From NCBI RefSeq assembly GCF_954871325.1, contig NC_088779.1:5582846-5646845 (forward strand): a stretch of 64,000 nucleotides of DNA. Direction: 5' to 3'. Shown here piece after piece: positions 22,930 through 31,969 of this stretch; positions within the stretch are counted from its first letter, which is position 1; every line of letters starts with the position of its first letter. Position numbers and translations under genes: made by a program. Source of the DNA: Gordionus sp. m RMFG-2023. Lineage: Eukaryota; Nematomorpha; Gordioida; Chordodea; Parachordodidae. The notes under the pieces were generated by a model. It did no database searches, had not been told where the DNA came from, and was given only the letters and a program-made list of their open reading frames with translations.

Positions 22930-24055
22930 AATTAATAATTCAGGCAAGTATTTTTAAACATTAAATAATTGGAACAATTTATTGTGATATTATCTTTGCC
23001 TAGTTTCGCAGGCATGACCAATGTTATCAAATCTGATATCAGATATAGGAGCTATTATAGAAGAACTTTTTTTTAAATTATAGGTTCATTCAAAGGTCTC
23101 CCTGATTTTCTTTTACTATTTTGCCTGCCAAATGCATTAAAAATATTTGTTTTAAATTTGATTATTCTCTTTTTTATGGCATATTTTTCGCATATACAAA
23201 TGCCATGAATTGACCACACATATGAATGAGATGAAAACTGATTTCCAAGTAGAACTTTTTTCCTTTAATATCTACACGATAGCACTCAACTAGAATATCA
23301 TGTAAATTGACTCCTCCCATGCTTTCAATATATATTTTTAATATATTTGGTCTTGGCACTTTATTATATTTTTTGCTACTTAGTGACCATCTTTTTACAT
23401 ATAATATCGGATGAACACCGACAAAGGATTAGATGATGTTCACAAACTTATTGTCGTATTATTTGACAATTATTATATTTTTATCAACTTAACATACATA
23501 GCTCTCGCGACCTTCTTTTTTAAAGTCTCTATCGCATTTTAACATGCAATCTTTTATCCGATTGCTAAGTTTCTACCAAATATAACGATTTTTTAAAATT
23601 TTTTATCCAATGCCATTGAAGAAAAATAATTATTGCAATAGGTTATGATTTTGATATTTTGAGATAATATTAGCTAATTGGATAACTAAATCACGACTTA
23701 TCTCGTCAGATGGTTTTGAATTAGTTTGCTTTTCCGCATAAATCATATACAATTACAGTAGGATCCTGCCAGTGCAAAAACTTTGATACCCCATTTTTAA
23801 GGCTTCGATTTTATTATTGTTTTAAAGGACTCCGCTCTTTGAACGGGATGATTAATTCTTCAATACATATTTTCTGGTTCTATCTTGACATAAAAATTAT
23901 TAAATGTTTGAGTTGATGAAGTTGAAGGAGAATCATCGTAAAGAGTGTGCAACATATCTACTTCATTGACAGATTCACCGATGTCATCTTTCCAAATATC
24001 TCCCCCGACTAGTATTAAGTTATTTGGCATCCATGAATTATATAGAAACATTTTT
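22930..24055 (-). pseudogene. piggyBac transposase remnant
   Basis: In minus order: WGIKVFALAGSY near 23800, scattered DDE-core pieces, VKRW near 23390, then VPRPNILKIYIESMGGVNLHD (about 23290-23360), the piggyBac signature around the last catalytic aspartate, and a C-terminal piece with GRQNSKRKSGRPLNEP. The order and spacing fit a PGBD transposase. It is broken by several stops and frame changes: an in-frame TAA follows the MY of EPENMY near 23858, and the open frame of the MGG block ends in a TAG near 23174. No TTAA-flanked ends were identified. The last 50-60 bp of the coding region is also present in duplicate C at 28140-28200. Confidence 0.82.
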
Positions 24056-24540
24056 AAAAAAATATAATAAATGTAAAATCATAATATGAGTCAGAGGACA
24101 TAGGTCTTATTAACGTTAAATTCAAAATTGGTGTGATATGATTGGATAATACATTTTATGGTAAAATATAATTGTAACTATAGAAAATCATTATAAATAT
24201 AAAATAAATTAAAATAAATGTTCAAAAAAGGTAATTTTAAAATCCCAATGACTTTTTGACATCATACACTTTAAATTGATATAAAAAAAGGAGCATATTC
24301 ATTTTTAATAAAATAATTATTCATAATATACTCTTACCTTTAATAATGAATAAAAATTTTAAAATTATTAAATATCATCCACAGAATTCGTTATATTATA
24401 GTAATAAAATCATATAATTCAGTAAAATGGTAAAGATAAAAATATGATTGAAAAATCTATAGGCTTTTATAAATTTAAAATATATAATTATATTATATGA
24501 TGTCAAAACAAATCGTGAGACGTTAAAGGGTCAAAATATA
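24056..24540. other. AT-rich spacer, nothing recognised
   Basis: No repeat match, terminal repeat or coding pattern that I can support. It may include the decayed 5' part of the piggyBac element. Confidence 0.4.
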
Positions 24541-24550
24541 TTAAATTATA

Positions 24551-24595
24551 TCAGGATTCTATTAGAATTTGTCTATTTAAAAAAGTAGGTAACTT
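24551..24595 (-). other. second copy of candidate terminal exon
   Basis: Minus strand: acceptor ...ttggcttttcag, then KLPTFLNRQILIES and TGA. It corresponds to 6523-6561. Here the 64-bp upstream position does not show an intact 18-nt microexon, so this copy may be an orphan. Confidence 0.28.
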
Positions 24596-24978
24596 CTGAA
24601 AAGCCAATATTTTAAAAAAAATTATTTTAAAATAGAGTTAAATATATATTTTAGATAAAATAATATTATATTTGAATTGAAGTCTTATAATTTATTTATT
24701 ACAAGAATTAAATTTGAATGAGAACATTTATGAAATTTATTATTAAAATCATTATTTTAATTCTATACAGTGGACCCTTATCAAAGTGATGTCAAATATT
24801 TTGTAAAAATATCAATAAATTTCAATCTTCATATTGGTTTATTAAAATTTATTAAATACATGATGATTAAAATTAAAATTGACTAGTTAAAAGTAAAACT
24901 TAAATGCCAATATTTAAAATAAAATGTTTTATAATAAAATGCAGTTAAATATAATTTAATATCAAAATAAAATTCTAC

Positions 24979-24996
24979 CTGCCCATACATAATCAC
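24979..24996 (-). other. candidate microexon, 18 nt
   Basis: Minus-strand GTGATTATGTATGGGCAG between ...tttttattcgtgtaatag and gtagaattttatttt. It differs from 6626-6643 at four of 18 positions, all in the middle, against about two changes in the 36 bp after the donor. Phase-2 reading DYVWA. Confidence 0.4.
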
Positions 24997-25878
24997 CTAT
25001 TACACGAATAAAAATTGAAGGAAAAATTATTTATATACTAAAATAAATTTCAGTATATTAAGTAAAATGTAAAAATTAAATATATAAGGAGAAAAAAATC
25101 ATATGTAGGATGAAAAAAAAGGAAAAAGAATTGTTAAAAATGACCTAAAAATAGAGAAGTTAAGAAAATTAAAATAGAGATTGAATAATTTATTTTTAAA
25201 AAAGAAAACAAGTATAATTAAAAATTGAAGGAAAATAAATTGAGAAAAGATAAGAAAAATATAGATTAAAAATGACTTAAAGAGGAATAAATTATGAATA
25301 AAAAATAAAGAAAACAAAAAATTTCAGATAAATTGACAAAAATAAAATTATAATAAGGTAACTTCTGAAAAGCCATAAAAATTATTTTAAAATGGGGTTA
25401 AATAAATATTTTAGATTAAATATACATTTGAATTAAAGTTTTATAATTTATTTATTAAGGAATTTAAATTGAATGAAAACATGAAATTCGATATTTACTC
25501 ATGCAATTTATTTATTTTTTTAATTATATAGGTGGATACCTGACCGGAAATCTGTTCCCCGGTTCCAATTCTTTCCCATATTTGTCAATGACATTATCTA
25601 TAATTTTATTTAATTACTATTCCTTTCAATTTAATAAAGTCCGTGCATTATTTTAATTCTATATAGTGGACATTTCAGAATATATGAGTGATGTCATATT
25701 TTGTAAAAATCTTATAAATTTCAATCTTCATATTGTTTTATTAAAATATATTAAATACATTACGATCAAATTTAAAATTTGACTAGTTTAAAAAGAAACT
25801 TAAAGAGGCAAAATTTAAAATAAAATGTTATATAATAAAATGCAGTTAAATATAATTTAATATCAAATAAAATTCTAC

Positions 25879-25893
25879 CTTCCAGATAATCAC
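25879..25893 (-). other. candidate microexon, 15 nt
   Basis: Minus-strand GTGATTATCTGGAAG between ...ttttatttgtgtattag and gtagaattttatttg. It is homologous to the 18-nt copies but exactly one codon shorter. Phase-2 reading DYLE, frame-0 reading VIIWK. Confidence 0.4.
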
Positions 25894-26089
25894 CTAATAC
25901 ACAAATAAAATTGAAGGTTAAAAAAGTTTTCAGTATAGATTTAAAGTCTCATATAATCCTCAGAACTGTAAAATAAAATAAAAATACCCTCTTTATATAA
26001 TCTTAAATTTTTATTTATTTTATTTTAATCATTTTTTTTAAGCAAGTAAGTTTTATTAAAATTTTTATTAAATCAACATATGCCTGGCC

Positions 26090-26390
26090 TGGATTTGTAT
26101 TTTTTCCTTAAGTATTTTTATTCATTAGTTTTAATTTAAATATTGACAATATTTATTCTTTCAAATTTTTCACATTTTCTTTATTAATATATTACAAATA
26201 TTTATTCGTTTTTCCGTAAATATTTTAAAATATCTATTCTATCGAATATTTCTTTCAGATATTTAAAATATTTATTCTTACAAATTTTAATTCTTTAACA
26301 TATCCAAAATTTTCAATATTTATTCCTTAGAATATTTCGCAATAGTTATGTCTTGTATTATATATATCTGCTGTGGAGAATATGCATATG
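26090..26390 (+). promoter_or_regulatory. duplicated promoter-like block
   Basis: Counterpart of 20690-20985: atatttatt-rich sequence, then ttatgtcttgtattatatatatctg and gagaatatg. Similarity to the 20.7-kb copy ends near aggaaaat. Confidence 0.35.
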
Positions 26391-26549
26391 AGGAAAATAT
26401 TAGCTGTAAGTGCAATAGTGAAAACTAAGAATACTAGATTAGAACTTAGAAGATATAAAATACTAAGAAGACTAGCTTTGGTGAACAAAATCAGTAAAAT
26501 AGAAATCGAAAGAAAACTTGGTCATTGGCAGAATGGTAGGTCGAATTAA
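26382..26549 (+). CDS. small open frame, 55 codons, unknown
   Basis: Starts at an ATG just after the TATATATA run and reads MHMRKILAVSAIVKTKNTRL and on to a TAA at 26547-26549. It is strongly basic and has no cysteine. It does not resemble the 74-codon frame that occupies the homologous position at 20980. No family is recognised; it may be chance. Confidence 0.25.
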   Translation: MHMRKILAVSAIVKTKNTRLELRRYKILRRLALVNKISKIEIERKLGHWQNGRSN

Positions 26550-26579
26550 GGGAAAGAGTGTTGAGATTGGTATTTTTTT

Positions 26580-27060
26580 ATATTCAATTAATTAAATTAT
26601 TTTTTGTTATATAAATTTTGAATAATGGTTTAAAGTTAATAAAATTGAATCAGACGATATTTTAATTTAAAAATAGTTTTTGTATATAGAAATTTTGAGT
26701 AATGATTTAAAGTTAATTTTAATCAGGCGATATTTTTTAATAATAGGACGATGTTAATTTTTATAAAGAAACAATTTTCTTATAACTGGATTACTTGTTG
26801 CCTTATACTTTTTTAATTTTTCTTTTTTTTTCATTTAATTATTTTTTATTTTTAACTTTAATTTTATAATGTTTTACTTAAAATTTATGTTATAATTTTA
26901 ATAGTTATGAAAAGGAAACTTTAATGTTAATGTTTCTAATTTGACATCTATATAATATAGCCTTATTATCTTATTTTTATTTAGACACAATTTAACAGTT
27001 CTTACTATTCAAATAACTCTCCAATTGTTATCTCAATCTTGCCTTTTAACAAGGTTCCCA
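26580..27060. other. AT-rich spacer
   Basis: Two partial copies of agttttttgttatataaattttgaataat-type sequence (about 26595-26650 and 26680-26730). No gene is seen. Confidence 0.4.
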
Positions 27061-27422
27061 AAACTTAAGTTTTATATTTGTCTTTACTTTAGTTTTAATT
27101 TTTCCCAGACATAATATTACATACAATATTTTCTCGTATTAAAGTTAAAAAATTTCCCTTAAAATGCAATGCTAAACCCTCCCATCTTATATAAGGATAA
27201 TGCTCTCTTTAAAATTAATCCTAAAAAGCTACCCATCCGATAGATTTTATTCAGTTGTGTAATTGACAATATAATTTAGAAAATTAATGTGCCAGCTAAA
27301 ATCTTCATCTCTAGTTTATAGATAACAGGATTATGACCAATGACCAATTGCCCAGAAGAGATAGCTAAAGCATAAAAAAATTTTGAAACAGATGAATCAG
27401 ACATAGGCCTACTTCTAAACAT

Positions 27423-27458
27423 CTACAAAACAAAATTTTGCAGGTTTATATCACCATT
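27423..27458 (-). other. candidate 3' terminal exon
   Basis: Minus strand: acceptor ...cctaatagttgcag, then NGDINLQNFVL and TAG in frame 0. It is 87 bp downstream of the candidate microexon at 27546-27551. In the alternative phase this copy stops at the second codon, whereas frame 0 is open in both copies, which mildly favours frame 0. Confidence 0.35.
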
Positions 27459-27545
27459 CTGCAACTATTAGGCTAAATTTTAAATTTTAAAAATTATTTC
27501 ATTAAGAGTTAAATATAATTTAGGATCAAATAAATTTATACATAC

Positions 27546-27551
27546 CATAAT
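27546..27551 (-). other. candidate microexon, 6 nt
   Basis: Minus-strand ATTATG between ...tatatttttattttag and gtatgtataa; the donor GTATGT is consensus. Of the four ATTATG copies this has the best signals. Confidence 0.4.
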
Positions 27552-28199
27552 CTAAAATAAAAATATATAGATAAAATATTTATTCATTCCATAATCTAAA
27601 ATAAAAATATATAGATAAAATATTTATATAAATAAGGTTTTAACGTTTACATTATGATTTTTTTGAAATCCTTAATTTTACATTTTTAATTTGTTCTTAA
27701 ATTTTAATTTCCAATATCATATTTTCTCTTGCGTTTTGTTTAAATATTTATTTCCGGCAAGATTCGAAAATATAAAGAAAATCGTTAAGATGGACTTCAA
27801 TGTATCATAATTGTAAAATGTGATCTCGAAATATATTTTAATTCGTGAAATTTATTCGCTAAATCATCATTTTGTCTATATAGTGAAAACTCTTACAAAA
27901 TTAAACTATAAAATATTTTATAGTAATTTATCTTATATTAAATTTATTTTCATATTGTTTTCTTAAAATATATTAAATACAAGGATTAAAATTATAATTT
28001 GATAAGTTAGAGTTAATAATTAAATGTTAAATCTTTTTTTATTTAAAAATTAATATGTTTAAAAATTATTTATAATCTATGTTAAAAATGAAAAATATAT
28101 TTTTTTATTTAAAATTATGGAAGAATGAAATATGAATAATTCAGGCAAGTATTTTTAAACATTAAATAATTAGAAAAGATCATAGTGATATTGCAATAT

Positions 28200-29180
28200 A
28201 TTATTTACCAACGATTTTAACTACTACGTCAAGCCAGTTAACTGATATTGAGCCCGACCAAAAAAATAACTAAATTGAATAAACTTTACCTGCATTTATT
28301 TTTTAAAAATATTTCTCTGTGAAAATATTTCCTTCATTTAATTTACTTATAAAAAAACCTTTTATGTATAGCATATATAATCCAACCATCATTATTTAAT
28401 GATTAATAGATATCAAACATATCTTAGAAACTATTTAAATCTTAAAGACATTTATATAATTTAAAAAATTCTAAAGCAGATAAAATGATAACCAGCTATA
28501 AAAAATAATATTTTTAAACATTCCTTCTGCATTGACATATTATAAAAATAGTTATTAATAATGGTTTATCAAATAATATAATTGCATTTTTAAATATTAC
28601 ATAATACCTTAAAATGTAATTTAATAGAAACCCACTATCAGAATGCTTAGAAAAGGAACGAATTGATATTTATACAATCTTATCTTCAAGATTTTTAAAG
28701 GAGGAAGGATACAAAATTATCGTAGTAAATATGGATTCCTTATGTTGAAAATATCCTTAGAGAAAGAATTATACCTTTGTAAATATTGATCAAAGTGGAT
28801 CTTTCAAAGGATGAGATGAGAGACAGAAATGATATTCGACGAAATTAATTTGAAGAGTTAATAACTTTTAGGAATTTTATCGATCATCCTCATATGAATA
28901 AAAGCGAAAGATAGGGAAATATAATAAATTAAATATGAATTTTTTTATAAATATAATATTATACCATTTATATGTTCGCCTAGTTATTTAATTAATATAA
29001 GTTAATTTATTTGTAAAAATTATCTAAATCATCATTTTATAAACTCTATAAAAATGGACTCTTCAGAAAATATAATTTACGGGGAAATTACATGTTCATA
29101 TGTTTTATATAAATATATTGCATATATATACATATATAATATCATGATTAAAATTAAAATTTGAAGTTAAATAATAAAGT
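28200..29180. repeat. long dispersed repeat copy
   Basis: About 28200-28330 matches the agcccagcc/tctttgcatttatttt block of the first 3 kb. About 28490-28980 matches 14990-15480 and 18570-19080. The 6-nt segment near 28520 has kept its acceptor (gtcaatgcag) but its donor reads gaatgt. Confidence 0.65.
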
Positions 29181-29185
29181 AACGA

Positions 29186-30077
29186 TTGCTACTTCTCCCG
29201 GGGGGGGGGGGGGGGGGGCTTATTTTTTATGTAATTTCTTTTTATATTAATATTATATTATTTCTTTTTCTGATTGGTATTTTTATTAAATTTTTAAATT
29301 AATGTATCTTTTTTGTTAAGATATTTTAAAATAGATTTTTTTTTTCTAAAATTTAGAATATATATATATATATAATATGATTCCTTCCATACAAACTTAA
29401 CCTCTTTTTTTAAATGAATATTTTTTACATAGCATATACTCAATAAATAACCAATTAATACGGTCAGGAATACAACAATGCAATTCCATAATGCCAGAAA
29501 AAACAAGAAGATTTTGCGATATACTATATTTCGAAACCCTTCACTACAAAGGTTAAAAAAATTATTTAAACTTCAAAGGTGGGGTCTATTTTACCTCTAT
29601 TAAATACAAAATTTTAGATTATTATTTATTTCCAGAAAAATGTTATGCTAATTTCCCTAAAGTTGCTAAAAGTTTATTTATGAGATCTTCCTTTAATAAC
29701 AGTATTATCACCAAAAAAATTTTAACCATAAAATTTTGATTAATATTAATTTCCGGAAAAAATTTATGCAAATTTTAAAGTTACTGAATCTTCCTTTACT
29801 TAGAGTATCATCACCAAAAAAATAAAATACTAAGTTTCATCTCAAAAATTTACCTTACCCCTCGCCTATCCCCTTTAAAAGACTTGTGGGCAAAATGCCC
29901 CTATCCCCCCCCCCCCCTTCCCACATATAAACGCTGTATACATTTAAAAAAAAATTATTTTAAAATATCTTAAATAAAAATTTAAAAATAAAATAAAAAA
30001 ATTAACCAATCAGAAAAAGAACCAATTCAATATTAATGTAAAAAAATAACAAGCCCCCCCCCCGAGAGAAGCAGCAA
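29186..30077. mobile_element. inverted-repeat element with poly-G ends
   Basis: About 890 bp. The left end ttgctacttctcccg plus 19 G, and the following 130 bp (ttctttttctgattggt, aagatattttaaaat), are inverted at the right end (C-run at 30054-30063, then gagagaagcagcaa). A run of 13 C lies inside at 29905-29917. A third, single-ended copy lies at 42708-42990. No transposase and no clear target duplication are seen, so it is a non-autonomous DNA element or an old palindromic repeat. Minus-strand frame 29294-29506 falls inside it and is not convincing. Confidence 0.7.
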
Positions 30078-30109
30078 CTCAAATATCTTTATACCATTTC
30101 CGAATATGT

Positions 30110-30300
30110 CCAATTCTTCAGCTATTACAAGAATATAAATTGAAATTATATATATTAAACTGAGTTTTTCAATCTAATTTAAAAGTGTCGAGAAATCCTT
30201 AAGTTTAATTAAATTTTTTTAAGTTTAATTTTCTCCCGAATATAATATAGAACATATAATTTTTTCTCCTTACATATTGTTTAAATTTTCATATTTACAG
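30110..30300. repeat. fragment of repeat block A/B/C
   Basis: Carries aaagtgtcgagaaatcctta and the following ttgtttaaatttt and aatcgttaa blocks that occur in blocks at 4.9, 22.4 and 27.7 kb. Confidence 0.55.
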
Positions 30301-30324
30301 AAAATGTAAAATAAATCGTTAATA

Positions 30325-30440
30325 AGATATTAATGAATGAATAAATGAATACATGAATGAATAAATGGAAGAAAGACTGAATAAATGAATGTATGAATGA
30401 ATAAATAAATGCATAAATGAATGCAAAAAGGAATATATAA
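30325..30440. repeat. imperfect AATG tetranucleotide tract
   Basis: Interrupted aatgaatgaataaatgaa repeats. The minus-strand 66-codon frame across it is periodic (FIYSFIHSFIQSF) only because of the repeat. Confidence 0.85.
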
Positions 30441-30479
30441 AATGTATGAATAAAAATTAATAAATACATTAAAAATTCC

Positions 30480-31965
30480 AAAAGATTATGATATTTAATA
30501 TTATTTATAAAATTTTATGCAATCTATTAAACCTTCAATGTTATCTTCATGGTTAATTTGGCCTGATGATAAATTAATGGTATATTAATTTAATGATATA
30601 TACTATTAATTTTAGGATATCATAATTAGAGTTATATATTAATTGAACTTTCAACAGTTTTGCTTGTTTTGCCAATGTCTCTTTTATCTTATATAAGTAA
30701 AATGGGTTATTCATATGAAACATTACAGCATCAATCTAAAAAAAATCTATTAGATTTAACTTGCTTAAGTGAAAAAACTCTAATAATTTAAAAAAAGGTT
30801 TAATTAATTTTCAAAAATAGGCTTAACCTGAAATCAAAGCAAACCAATTGTTTTTAAAGGTAATACATTATTGTTACTTCTATTTAATGTGTTGTTATAG
30901 GGAACTTTCCTAGACCCAACTTTCTCTGGGTATGATAAAGTGAATAACATGTTCCTTATTTGGTCTATATCATATAATAAAAATAAATAAAAATTATTTC
31001 ACAAATAATTGTATATAATATTAGTAGTATATTATTAACTAAACCATTAAAATGTTACCATAAGTCAATGGTTAAAAAAAGAAATCAACTATAAAACTGT
31101 GTATATTTTAAAATGCACTTTTGTATTTTTGATCAATTGTATAATTTCGATTTTATTATTTACGATAAATTTTTATATATTTTATTTTATCTAAGGATTT
31201 TTATAATAATTTTTATTTTCAATGGATTTTACACCTTTCTATTTTCGGCGGTCATCCACTTTATGATTTTTAATGGAAATTTTAATTGTTCATGGGTAGT
31301 ATGTTAAAGTGATTAAACAAACTTCAATTGTAATGCTTTGTTTTCTAGAGTATCGTTTAAGGAACTAACTAGAATTACATTATGTAAGAATCTATATACA
31401 ATCAAATTAATGAATTTGGTAGAGGAGAAAATAGGAAAAATCAGCTCGTTTTATGGACCAGAGATCTAAGAATAAATATATGGGAAGGTCAAAGAATGCA
31501 AAATTAATAAGAAAACATACAAAACGATTTTCTTCTTTTTATCCTCTTATTATAGCATTAGCTCATAAAATTAAAATGATAACGCCATTTTTCAGAATTT
31601 TATATTTATTTTATATTATTTTCTAAGAATTAGTTACGATTAAAACTAGCAATATTTATTTTTAAAAATAAATGTTCACAATAAAAATTTTAAGCAGTTA
31701 TTTGATTTTCGGGTTTATGTAATTAATTTAGTTAAATAAAAATTTGTATAAAATATAATTTGGAGTGGACTTATTTATCAAGAACTAAAATTAAAATTTT
31801 TAAATGATCTGAATGATTCGTAGGGTAACACCTATTTCGCTTAAGACTTACTACCAACATCGGGGAGACAGATTAGCAGTTCAATTCTTTTTCGTAAACC
31901 TTATCAAATCAATATTACAAGATTCAAATAATTTATTATTATGGTAAAGGTTATTTCATTTTACT
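30480..31965. other. AT-rich spacer, nothing recognised
   Basis: No repeat partner in the window and no protein-like frame. A 64-codon hydrophobic frame on plus (31113-31307) is typical of random AT-rich sequence. Confidence 0.45.
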
Positions 31966-31969
31966 TTTC

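Larger units (their letters stand above)
21890..22930. repeat. segmental duplicate B, right part
   Basis: Colinear with 27060-28140 throughout (ttttaatttttcccggacata, aaggataatgct, ttattcagttg, cagaagagatagctaaagca, cataccataatct, tttattcgctaaat). The part from 22336 is also present at 4803-5410. It holds the ATTATG candidate and its putative terminal exon. Confidence 0.82.
24655..26080. repeat. segmental duplicate C, left part, itself duplicated
   Basis: Two successive copies (about 24655-25070 and 25385-25985) of the block at 19790-20200, separated by a purine-rich stretch (25070-25315) that matches 5790-6060. Each copy carries one candidate microexon (24979, 25879). An open minus frame at 25099-25317 is low-complexity read-through of the purine-rich stretch. 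Confidence 0.75.
27060..28190. repeat. segmental duplicate C, right part
   Basis: Colinear with 21890-22990, ending in a 50-bp tail (aattcaggcaagtatttttaa) that in duplicate B is the last part of the piggyBac coding region. A 44-bp internal tandem duplication doubles the ATTATG segment (27546-27551 intact, 27590-27595 with the donor changed to gaatga). Confidence 0.82.

Noticed and set aside
24330-24340. Adjacent AG and GT on minus (ttaaag then gtaagag), like a zero-length recursive splice site; similar at about 53437
   Set aside because: Expected by chance at this base composition; no partner exons.
4870-30200. Conserved minus-strand box GGATTTC-CGACACTTTAAATC in at least six repeat copies (4.9, 6.7, 20.2, 22.4, 27.7, 30.2 kb) considered as another exon
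   Set aside because: It precedes the microexon candidates by 70-100 bp but has no GT donor after it. It could be a regulatory box or plain repeat; not supported as an exon.
30281-30481. 66-codon hydrophobic minus frame
   Set aside because: Produced by the AATG tetranucleotide tract.
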